NCBI GenBank assembly: GCA_007449985.2
Contig: VIIQ02000252.1
Coordinates: 1-64,000, forward strand
Direction: 5' to 3'
DNA length: 64,000 nucleotides
Source of the DNA: Desmodesmus armatus
Lineage: Eukaryota; Chlorophyta; Chlorophyceae; Sphaeropleales; Scenedesmaceae
The translations under genes were made by a program, and so were the position numbers. Under the pieces are notes generated by a model that was not told the DNA's origin, ran no database searches, and saw only the letters and a program-made list of their open reading frames with translations. Below, in pieces: positions 34,571-45,811 of this stretch; within the stretch, counting starts at the first letter, position 1, and every line of letters starts with the position of its first letter.

Positions 34571-37500
34571 CTACAGATATTTCCGCCTGATCTCGTCCTT
34601 CAGCTCCCGCATGGCTGTTATCTTCCACGGCGTCGTCGCTTCACCGCTGGCGCCCATCCGCTGCGCTGCTGCTGCTTGCATGGAGTCATACGCGCGCAGG
34701 GTGCCATCCAGCACCGCATACAACCGCGCAGGACTGCTCCACAAGTAATCGTGGCTGTCTGTGAACCGCGTTGGGCCGGGAGTAACCGCGGCGTCGAGCT
34801 GCCTGCTGCGCTCTGTGCGGTCTCGCATGGTGACGAGGTACTCCAGAATGCGCTTCTCACGGGGCTGTTGGCGGTCAAAGTAGTCACGGGCACGCACGTA
34901 CAGTCGGTACGACACCCACCTGCGGCACGACAAGCAGCAGCCGGGACGGCCCACAACAGGCCAATGTTGATGCAAGCGCGTACCGTATTTGTCAGCTCTC
35001 TTTACGCCTGCTGAATTTATGCGCACCAAAGAAGCCACACAAGAAAACAGCATCTTGACCCCCCCCTCCCCTGCCCCCCCCCCCCCCCCCCCCCCCCCCT
35101 CTGCCCCCAGCTTCCACCAGTGACGAAGTCCCCATACACTGGTCAACGACTACAGTACCACACCACACAAACACGCCCACCCACTCACTTTGCCTCCTCC
35201 AGCGTCATATTTGTGTCTCGTGCCGCCCCATATGCCTTGGCGCTGATCTGCAGGAAAGCGGGGTCGATCTTTCCCGCCTTGGCCAGCTCCTCCATCTTGG
35301 CATCAGCCTCCTCTATGCTGCTGATCTGTGTGTAAGTTTGATGCGAAGGGGGGGGGGGCATGTGGCAGCAGCAGCAGCAGGGTCAGCCGCTTGGGAAAAC
35401 TGTACTGCTCATGACTAAGTCATCTAATACCGTCTTGGCATCAGCCTCCTGAATGCTGATATGTAGCATGTGAGGCAAAAAGGACACAGCCACCACCAAC
35501 AACAACGCAATTCAACACCAGGTTCACCCCCCCCCCCCCGCCCCAAGTTTTAAGCAGTAGCTCTGCCACCTCCCGCAACTTTATCAGGCTCACCGAGAAC
35601 AAATCCCTGTCAAACTCCAACACCCCCCAGTGCCCCCCCCCCCCCCCTCTTCCGCCCTTCAGCCTCACATTGAGAGCGACCCCCCCCCCCCCCAAACAGA
35701 CCGTCAGTATCTCACCGAGCTGAGCAGGTCCCTGTAGATCTCTGCTGCTGCCTCCAGCTTCTCTGTGTCAGCCGCCACGCTGTCGTGTGCTGTGCACAGC
35801 GCCAGCAGCCGCGTGTTGACCAGCACCAACTGCTCCTTGCGCGACGCATCATCCTTGGCAGCAAGCACTAGGCACTACAGGGGACAAAAGGGGGGGGAGC
35901 AGGTAGAGGCGCAGGTGTTGTTGCTGTGTGCGAACGAAGGGGAAAGAGTGGAGCCGTGCATCACCACCATGACCACATCAACAGGCATGCACACGGCCAC
36001 ATGTCACTCTTGCAACCCACACCCAAGTCACACATGCCACAACTTCCCCCACCCCATACCGGCAGGTTTCCCACCTTCACACCCCCACCTCCATGTCAAC
36101 GGACCCCCCCAAAAAACCTACACCCCTCACCCCACACACCCACTCCCCGTACCTGCATGCTCAAAGAAAGGTTTCTGCAGGTCCCGCCTGTACACCGCCA
36201 CAATGGCTTCCCACTCATCCTCCTTCCCCACACCCTCACCTCCCCATCCACCCCCCCCCCCCGGTACCTGCATGTGATGGAAGAATGGTTTCTGCAGGTC
36301 TCCCCTGTACACCGCCACAATGGCTTCCCACTCATCCTCCATCCCCACACCCTCACCTCCCCATCCCCTGGCCTACCCCCCCCCCCACACACACACCACG
36401 TACCTGCATGTGCTCAAAGAAGGGTTTCTGCAGATCGCCCCTGTACACCGCCACGATTGCCTCCCACTCATCCTCCTTGGCGTCCAGGAACTTGGCCAAC
36501 ATGCCGTTGTAGCGACCAACCTGCACACAGGCATGTGAGAAGGAGTCACGGCATACATGCAGGTTGACATATGGGGTATCAACAGGTTGGCGGGTATAGC
36601 CACAGGCATGGCTTTGCATCTAGAACGCAACTAGAACACACCTGCAGAAAGCAGCCCGTTGAAATCATGCCATCCATTCAATCCATTCAATCAATCAGAG
36701 CAACCAGGATGACAGTGAGAGAGACACGCCCTCATGCTTCGAGTCTGCAGGGTACTAAAGGCCACCCACCTCCTCGTCGACGCCCTGCAGTGACCTGAAC
36801 AGCCGCCGCAGCCTCATCTTCACATCAACATCAGACTCACTGTCAGCAAGACCACGCAGCCTGTGGGTGGGGGGGGGCGGCAGGGAACAGACGGCGGAGT
36901 AGGGAAGTCATCACAAACACGGTGAAGACCACCCAAAGCGCACGGGCGGGGAAGTATGTCATAGGGGCGGGAGCGGGAGACACATGCAAGAGATATGTAA
37001 GGTGTGCGTCTGGATTTGCAGCACACAGTGCTGCCCAGACTAGCAATGCCCCACACTGATCCTGCTCACTGTTTGACCACGTTTCCAACCACGCTGTACG
37101 CCACTCAAACAGCAAAACGGGCCGCCGCAGTCATTGTGTAGCAAAGTTGGACCTCAAAAGGTGCCTCCCTACCCAGTCACCCCAGCCACTCAGTCGTATT
37201 GACCACACATTAACAATTTCCCACCAAGCACCCAGGTATACCAAGGAATGCAGCTACCTCATCAGCTTGGCAAACTGCTGATGCACAAGAACGTTAGCTT
37301 AGCCAGCACTGTGGTGGTAAGTGCCCCCGCAGGTGCCTGGGTTGTGTAGCAAGCACAACCACCAGCCTGAACACTCCACTCAACCCCTTACACGCTTTCC
37401 ATTGACCAGCCCCAACCGTCATGCCCCGCACCAACTCATTCCCATTCCATTGCCCCCACCCACCCCACCGCACCCCCACCCCCCACACACTTTGAAAGGT

Positions 37501-38102
37501 TATGCATTGGCTGGATGCACTTCCTGCGTCTACACAACACGTCCTCACACACACCTGTCCAGCACGCCATGCTTGTGCTGCGGTCACTGGTGCTTGCTTT
37601 GGCCCCTGTTGTCTGGACACCCGCCCCCCTTCACACATGCACCCCCTCTCCCCCCCCCCCTCTTTCACACATGCATCCCCTCCCCCCCCCCCCCTCTTTC
37701 ACACATGCACCCCCCCCCCCCCCCAAAAACACACCAGACAACTGCACCTACCTGTCCAGCACTCCCTGCTTGTGCTGCGGCCACTGCTGCTTGCTTTGGC
37801 CCCCGATGTCCTGACCCTCCTCCCCTCCCCCCCCTGCCTCACACATACACACATACCCCCCCCCCCCAACATATACCAGACAAACATGCACACCTACCTG
37901 TCCAGCACGCCCTGCTTGTGCTGTGGCCACTGCCTGCTGAACACAATGAGGCGCTTCCAGTCCTCACGCGGCCGTTCCTGAAATATCTTTATCAGCCTGT
38001 CGTATATCTCGATGTACTGCGCCTGGCTGAGCTGAGCCTCAGTCTTGGGGGACACTGGGGAGCATCGGACACGCCGGCAAGAAACTGACTGTTGTCTGGC
38101 TG

Positions 38103-38143
<41 letters not shown>

Positions 38144-38391
38144 CGGCACCGCTGGTGCTTGCTGCTGCTGCCTGAGGTTGCGATTTGTCACCGACGGGTG
38201 CTGCTGCTTCTGCTGCTGCTGCTGCTTGCTCCTTCACAGCTGATCTGTCGCCTGCTGCCGCTGCAGGGACAACTGATGGCCTCAACCGTGCAGCCTGTAC
38301 AGCTCGGGAACCTGCATCAAATGCAAAAACAAAGCACTTGAGACCTCAAAAGCGGGTGATCAAGCGTGGGTTGCAGAGTTTGTGGTGCAAC

Positions 38392-38423
<32 letters not shown>

Positions 38424-38585
38424 GGCGATCCAGTGCAACATACCTGCAGCCCTGGCCTGTGCAGGTGACACACACACCCTTCTATGGGCGTGTGAAGCAT
38501 GAAAACGCGGTGTTTGTGCTTGCATGCGCAGCTGTCTTGCGTTTGTGGGCCTGCTGCTGATGTGTGGGTGGCTGGACAAGTGCAT
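34571..38585 (-). CDS. Plastid protein of the Arabidopsis At4g37920 family (RNase E-like annotation)
   Basis: Exons: 38585 (or ATG 38525) to 38444, 38311 to about 37898, 36860-36770, 36520-36404, 35874-35716, 35325-35189, 34919-34571. All junctions after 37898 keep phase. The leader (MQAQTPRFHASHAHRRVCVS) is basic and Ser/Ala-rich, like a plastid transit peptide, and is followed by Ala/Ser-rich spacer with a serine run. The conserved part matches At4g37920 as I recall it: EDWKRLIVFSRQW, LADSESDVDVKMRLRRL, VGRYNGMLAKFLDA, KIDPAFLQISAKAYGAARDT, REKRILEYLVTMRD, ELKDEIRRKYL at the end. The family is plastid-located; an endoribonuclease E-like name exists in databases, but a function is not established. 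In the second exon the frame shifts by one base near VSPKTEAQLSQ, so an extra intron or a missing base is likely. TGTAA follows the stop within 10 bp. Confidence 0.85.
35426..35470 (-). repeat. Partial copy of an exon start in the At4g37920-like gene
   Basis: The minus strand repeats the opening codons of exon 35325-35189 (SIQEADAKT against SIEEADAKM) about 120 bp upstream in the intron. Confidence 0.6.
36146..36345 (-). repeat. Two tandem copies of an exon end in the At4g37920-like gene
   Basis: The exon 36520-36404 ends DEWEAIVAVYRGDLQKPFFE then HMQ and splice site GTACGTGG. Two copies follow in the intron with splice sites at about 36267 (DLQKPFFHHMQ) and 36152 (DLQKPFFEHAG), each preceded by the same DEWEAIVAVYR codons. 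The spacing is about 115-135 bp. Confidence 0.9.
37540..37800 (-). repeat. Two tandem copies of the KQGVLDR exon end
   Basis: The exon ending at 37898 reads WPQHKQGVLDR then GTAGGTG. Copies occur near 37752-37800 (WPQHKQGVLDR, GTAGGTG) and 37555-37600 (RSTSMAWWTG in the shifted frame, GTGTGTG splice site). The intron between them is C-rich on the plus strand. Confidence 0.85.
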
Positions 38586-38839
38586 TTTGTGTCTATGTCA
38601 GCCAAGAGCAACGTACAGAGCTGCTGAGAAACGAAACAAAACAAGACCAGCAAGGCCACGGCGACGAAAGCAGCACAAGAACGATCCACAGAAGCGGTTG
38701 ACTAATCCTGCCTAAACGAAACAGTTCACACATAAAGCAAGTCGCGATTTGGTATTCTCTGTTTGACAAGTCTCTTTGCCAGATGCGCTGGCTGGTTGCC
38801 TCCCTTTCTTGACGTCACCATTCTAAACCAGGATCAAAG
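38586..38839. promoter_or_regulatory. Short divergent promoter with a TGACGTCA element
   Basis: About 254 bp lie between the starts of the At4g37920-like gene (minus) and the photolyase-domain fusion (plus). The palindrome TGACGTCA lies at 38810-38817, 23 bp before the fusion gene's ATG. This is the classic bZIP (CRE/ACGT) site. No TATA box is obvious. Confidence 0.5.
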
Positions 38840-41800
38840 ATGCAGAGACAACTCCTGTCTGGCCATGCCGGTGGGCAGCATTCAGCCAGGATGGGTGCAT
38901 CTGCAAGCTTTCTGAGGTCTTTACCGCAGCGTTATACCCTCAAGCAGCAGGGCAACCGCTCTGTGCAGGTCAGTGCACTCCCCCACCCCACATCCTAGTC
39001 AACCCCTGTGCACTACAGCTACTACATCATCATGTGATTAAATTGCGCTCACAGGCACGTGCAAGGGCTCAAGATCAGTCATCAGTTGTGCCGAGGTTGC
39101 CTCCAACTCAGGAGCCCATTCTGGTGGGTGTGTCAGCGAGGCAGAGTTTTGCAACCACGCACACCCAGGACAGCATGCGTGGTGGAGTACTTTATAGACA
39201 AGCTGACGAAGAGATACGGCTTGTTGCAGCTTGAATGCATTTGGGTGACAGTTATGCAGTGAAATGCGCCCCAAAACCTGATGCTGAGGCATCAAATGCA
39301 CCATGGCAGTGGCCCGGGGGGGGGGGGGGGGGGGTACAATTAGAAATGGTTGATACTGTGCGTTAATGTGCTATCTGTAGGTCTATTAGCAACATGCGCA
39401 GAACCATTTGAGCAAACCTCAGTGTGGGACCCCCTGCCTGCCCTGCCAATGCCAAAACACACGTTCCTGCATTCACATAACACATGTCCCTCCTTTTCAT
39501 GCCCCTGCAGGTGTGGTTCAAGCATGACCTGCGGGTTTCAGACCACCCCGGGCTGTTGGCAGCAGTGGGTGCTGGTGCACCCGTTGTTCCAGTCTTCAGC
39601 CTGTGCCCCAGCCTATACTCACCACTGGCTCTCACACCAGGGGGGCCTGCAGGTACGTGAGTTACCTTAAGCAAATGGGGGTGAAGCAACACAAGCGATG
39701 TAAGGGAGGGAAGGGGGGAGGGGGGGGGGCTTGTGTCGATTGATACTGTGTTTGCGGGGGGGGGGGGGTAGCCTCTACTCACCACTGGCTCTCACACCCG
39801 GCATGCCTGCAGGTGCGCTTGTGCGGGGAAAGGGTTTGGGGGGGGGGGGGGGGGTTATAGGGGGGGCAGAGGGGAGGGGGGCACAATAGAGGGGGGGGGT
39901 GCCAGATAGAAGGGGGGGGGGGGAGTGTATGTGCGGCACATTGCCTGGACGGTAAATCCGTCCAGGCTCTGTGCCCCATCCTATACTCACCACTGGCACT
40001 CACACCCGGCGGGCCTGCAGGTGCGCGGGTCAGGGGAAGGGTTCGGGGGGGGGGGGGGGGGGGCACGAGAAGAGGGAGGGGGGGGTGAAGTAAAAGGGGG
40101 GTGGGGGCAGATGAGAAGGGGGGTGAGTGTAGCGGCCAAGATGGTTACCCCGTCAAGGCCCTGTACGCCAGCCTCTACTCACCACTGGCACTCACACCAG
40201 GGGGCCCTGCAGGTGCATGAGTTACCTGCAGTAAAACGGGGTGAAGGATCGCATGCGATGTAAGGATAAGGGGGGAGGGGGGGGTTGTGTGGGTTGTTTT
40301 GTGTGTGTGCAGGGGGGGGGGGAACTAGCCTATATTCACCACTGGCACTCACACCTGGGGGCCCTGCAGGTGCGCTGTGTGTCTCACATGGGGTGATTTG
40401 AAGGGCAACTTGGGATGACATGGGGGGAAGGGGGGGGGGGGGCGCTTGTGTGTGGGGTTTGTTCAGGAGGGGGCTCGTCAACGTAACCTCTCCTCACACC
40501 CCCACCACACCCCATCCCCTTCAGAGCATATGCGCTGGTTGTGACGTCTACCCCACATACTTTCACATACTGCAACTTGTATGCTTGTCCCCTCCCTCCC
40601 CCCCCCTCTCTTATTCCCGCCCTCCTTGCCGGGATGACACTGCGTAGTGATCTGCGAGCCCTTGAAGGTGATTTGGTGCCGGTGAGGGCACCATTCCCCA
40701 CTGGCATATGTACACACCAGCTGTCGACCCCCCCCCCTGGCACTGTGTCTGCTGTTTCTGTTTATTTTGTTATTTAGCCCTCCTTGCGGGCTTGACACGC
40801 CTTCGCAGTGATCTGCGGGCCCTTGGCAGTGATCTGGTGGTGGTGAGGGGCCCTGCCTGGGAGGGTGTCAGCAAGGTGGCCCGCCAGGCCGGTGCTGGAC
40901 GCATTGTCATGGAGAGGGAGGAGGAGAGCAGGTGTGTATGTTTGTTGGTAAGGGGGGTGGGGGTGGGGGTCAGGGGCTTCGGGGTTGTGGGGTGGATTTT
41001 CATAGCTTGCCTACGTCCCTGTCACTTCATTTGGCAGTGGGTGGTGCTGATGGTCTTTCCATTCTGCATGCTTCCATGTCGCTGTATCTTTGTCGTTGCT
41101 GTTCATGAGCACACATACCCAATTGTGCAGCCAGCTTGAGTATCAGACAATAACGTACATCATGCACCCCCTGAATCTGCCCTCACTCCCATTTGCACCT
41201 GTTCCCCCTTACCAGGTGGCTGGAGGCCTCTCACCGCTTGGCACAGTGCCTGGAGGATGCAGCAGCCTCCAGCAGCAGCAGCAGCAGCAGCAGGTCTGGT
41301 GTCCCTCGTATCACCACTTGGCAGGCCCCCCTGTGGCCCAAGGCAGGCTTCAACACAAACTTCAAGGCATGGAGGAAGCAGCGCGGCCAGCCACTTGACC
41401 CACTGCCAGCACCTGACAGCCTGACACCACTGCCAGCAGGTTTGTGTGGGCTGGAGAGGGGGGGGGGGGAGGGGGAGGGGGCGTGTGCTTCGTCTCAGGG
41501 TTGTTTGTAGGGGGGCATATTCATGTGAGGCTAGTGAAGGGTGGTCAGGCCTTGCACTGATCCAGCTACTTGATGGTACGTAGTACAGGTGCATACAGGG
41601 CTTTATCACAGCAAGCCAATTGTACATACGGAGGAAGCAGCGCGGCCAGTCTTTCGACCCTCTGTCAGCACCTGACAGCCTCACACCACTGCCGGCAGGT
41701 GGGTGTGGAAGAGCCTTGCCCCCCCGGCGGGGGGGGGGGGGGGGGGGGGGGGGGGGGCTGTGTGACAGGTCAAAGTGGGCTGCAGGGCAAAAAGATTGTA

Positions 41801-44800
41801 CGAGGGTTGTGGAGGGTGGCCTTGGCAGGGTGTGTACGCCCCCCCCACACACACACACATACCATGAACATGGTATGCTAGCTACACATGCAACCTCGAT
41901 GCCTAACACACACATGCCTGGATGCTGGTGCCGTACCTAGGAGGAGTTCTAAACCCTTGTTGCTGAACATCAGGCAGTCTGGCAGCTGGACCCTCAGGCC
42001 ATGCAGCACAAGACATGATTCTTCACCCTGTCACAAGCAACAGTGCACAGCAAATGTACTGCATCGTCTGCTCAAGCTTGTGACGCAATGCCCCCCCCCC
42101 CCTCTCCTGCTTCTCATCTGCTGTGGTTTCAGGCCTTGACACTGACTCATTGCCTTCCCTGGAGGAGCTCCAAACTCCTTGCTGACAGCCTGGCAGTGGG
42201 GCGCTCAGGCCCTGCAGCAGTGCACTCACACCTGCAGTACAGTGTGTACTGTCTGTCAAACACACCCAAGCCCATCTCCCTTTGCCTCTCTTGACTCTTT
42301 CCTCTCACACAATCCCCTCCTTGCTGACAGCCTGGCAGCAGGACCCTCAGGCCGCGCAGCAGTGCACTCAGTGGGGCAGGACAGTGTCTGTCGTATGACA
42401 CATTCCCATCCCTATTTTCCCCTGCCCCTTCACTCTTTTCTGTCATACCCCCCCCCCCCCCCCCACACACACAGGGCTAGACACTGGTGCCCTTCCCACC
42501 CTTCAGGAACTGTCAACCCTCCTTGCTGACAGCCTAGCAGCAGGGCCCTCAGGCCGTGCAGCAGTACACTGCTTTTTCCACCCCCTCCACAACTCACTTA
42601 CACAGCAGGTCTTCTTCAACGTCATGCTCAAGCTTGTCACTCAATCCCCCCCCCCCTGGGTTCTTCGCCTGTTGTCTTTTCAGGCCTTGATATTGGTACC
42701 CTCCCCACCCTTGAGGAACTCCAGACCCTTCTAGCTGACAGTTTAGCAGCAGGACCCTCAGGTCGTGCAGCAGTACAATCACACCTGCAGTACAGTGTGT
42801 ATTGTCGGACATACTTCAACCCCATCTCTCCCACACACCTTGACTCTTTGCTCTCATACTTCAACCCATCTCCCCCCCCCCTCCCACACATTCACGCATG
42901 GCTGGAGGGTGGTGCCCTGCCATGCACCGTTGAGGAGCTCTAAACCCTCCTCGCTGACAGCCTGGCATCCAGCCCTCAGGCCGTGCAGCATTGCACAGGT
43001 AGAAGTGCACACCAGGTCTACTTCATTGTTTGCTCAAGCTTGTCACTCCCCCCCCCCCCCCCCGAGAGATTTCATATGTTGTCCTTTCAGCCCTGGACGC
43101 TGGCACCCTCCCCACCCTGGAGGAACTGCAAACCCTTCTAGCCGACAGCCTAGCAGCAGGGCCTCAGGCCGTGCAGCAGTACACATTTTCTGAACCTACC
43201 TACAAACGTTGAACATGTCTGCAGCATTCGTTGTGCTGGGGCGTGTCACTGAATCCCCCCTGTCCAATGGTTTCTTTCTGTCTTTCAGGCTTGGAGTCGG
43301 ATCAATGCCGTCCTTGGAGGAACTGTCCACCCTCCTAGCTGACAGCCTGGCAGCAGGGCCCTCAGGCCGTGCAGCAGTACACTCCGTGGGCCAGGAGGAC
43401 TCCAGTACAGCAGCAGGAGAGGGAGACATATGGGCAGGCCGCTCTGCTGCTCGCTCTCAACTGCTGCAGCAGATTGTGGCTGAACCAAATTCAGTCCCAC
43501 ACGCCGCTTCTGTCAACCAGATTATGTCATCACTGACAACCCGGGAGGATGAGTCATCGGGGGCAGCACTGCCGCTGCCAGCGTCATCTGGCCCACTGGA
43601 CCCCACCGCAGTCCTGGAAGGTTACTTGCAGGTAAGTATGCCACTATACTTTCATCAGCTGCCCGTACATGACTTACCTGATTGTTGTAGGTGTTTCTAT
43701 GACTCACCACTGCAAAGGTCAAACTCTGCTTCAAGCAGAGTTTGACCTAAGTTATAAGTTATAAGTTATAAGCTATGACATAAGTTATGTCATAGAAGAT
43801 AGGGGATTGACAGTGCACACCTGTGGGCTCCCGCAGTGAAACATGTGATACGTTGGTGTGTTTTTCCTGCAGGCAGGTGACGGTGCTCGTCCCAGTGACC
43901 TGCGCCTGGCCTTCCTGACAGTAATGACCCCCCCCTCCCCTCACACAGCCTTGGGGAAAATTTGAACCTGTTTGTCGGTGGTGTTTGTCCTGCAGGCTGG
44001 TGACGGTGCCCGCCCCAGTGACCCGCGCGTGGCCTTCCTGACAGATGCTGTGCGCCAGCTGGAGGGGCCAGCAGCAGTGGGGGCATCATTCCCCGCCCTG
44101 CTTGGCCCACTGATGCAGCTGGGCCTGCTGTCAACACGACAGGTGGGTGGCGCCAACATTGTTGCCTTGCTTTCGTGAAAGATCACCATGACTTTCATGG
44201 TTAGGTGCTTGACTTGCCTCAACTCAGCCTGCAAATCATCGGATATTGGTTTGCATACATGCTGACTGTGGGGTTTGTCTGGTGTCACTCTCCCATGCTC
44301 AGGCTGGATCTGTGCCGCTTTTTACACCATCACCTGTCACAGGTGTATGATGTGGCGAACCGGGTTGAGGCAGCGAGGTGGGGTGGCCGTCTGCCGTTGG
44401 GTGGTCCCTCCAGTACTACTGCCAAGGCAGCACTGTCTTCAGTGGAGCTCAGCGACTTCCACAGGTGAGGGGGGGGGGGGGGAGGGTCACCCAGGGAGGG
44501 GGGGGGTGAGAGGGGGGGGGGGGTGAGGGGGGGGGGGGGTGTTCCTCAGGAGCTCAATGACTCCACAGGGTGTTGTCGGGGGTGGGTGGGGGGTGGGGGG
44601 GGAGCAAGGGGCCGGGGGGAGGGGGGGAAAGGGGTCTAAGCATATCGGTGTCAGTAGTATGCCACACACCTGCAGTTGCGTGACACGTCATGCGCTTGGA
44701 CCCGCAGGGCCCTCGCTTCCCACATCCCCAAGAGGGTGACAGCAATGGCGGCCCCTGCAATAATGCAATGACTCTCTCAAGGATTGTGCGGTCAACCTTT

Positions 44801-45762
44801 TTGTCTTCGTGGCATGTTCATGCTTGTGCACTTTTAGGGCCCTCGCCTCCCACATCCCCCAAGAGGGTGACAGCAACGGCGGCATCGCTCCCGCTGGCAG
44901 CAGCAGCAGTGTTGACGAGCCAGTTGCCTCTGCCAGCAGTAGCTATGAGGAGGGACGGTGTGATAATTGCTACAGCCCCCCCCCCCCCCCCCCCCCCCCC
45001 CCGCCGCGTGCGCGCACCTTTTGGAAAAAGTCGATGTAGCACCAACATGCTTGACTCCTGTTGTTCCCTGACTCATACTCTTGCACTTGCAGAGCCCTGG
45101 CCTCCCACATCTCCCAAGAGGGTGACAGCAACGGTGGCATTGCCCCCACCGGCAGCATCAGCAGCAGTGTTGACGAGCGGTTGCCTCTGCCAGCAGCAGC
45201 TATGAGGAGGGGCCTGATACTGAGCAACAGCAGCATGCCCCCCCCCCACCTCCCCATTCGACAGGCTCATTATTCATGCAGTTGCATCAGCGCCATCCTT
45301 ACGACCCCTTCTGTCTTTCTGTCATCACATATCCGCGCTTCCGCAGGGCCCTTGCTTCCCACATCCCCCAAGAGGGTGACAGTAACGGCGGCATCGCTCC
45401 CGCTGGCAGCAGCAGCAGTGTTGACGAGCCAGTTGCCTCTGCCAGCAGTAGCTATGAGGAGGGGCCTGATGGTGTGGCACAGTGGGGTGTGATTGACTGG
45501 CCGAAGGGGGTGCCTAGGCGCTGCAGTTGGCGGTGGAGGGGCGCACTCACAGGTGGGTGGAAGTGTGCTTTTGGTGTGTGGGGAGTGATTGTTGTGTGTT
45601 TGGAGTCTGCAGTCACTGCTTCGAGTGGGCTTGCTACCACTCAACACACAGGGGGTGCATGTGTGCTTTTGTGTGAGCTTGTGATTGGAGACACAGCTTG
45701 CTTTGGACACGATGCAAATACTGCCCTTGCCCTCTGCTTGCTGCTGCTGCTGCTGCTGCTGC

Positions 45763-45811
<49 letters not shown>

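Noticed and set aside
38840..41439. A true DNA photolyase or cryptochrome
   Set aside because: Only the antenna-binding N-terminal fold is present; no FAD-binding domain was found before the hydrolase half begins.
41720..41757. Long G homopolymers as possible assembly padding
   Set aside because: Runs vary in length, sit at consistent places relative to splice sites, and follow gene strand. They look genuine, although exact lengths are doubtful.
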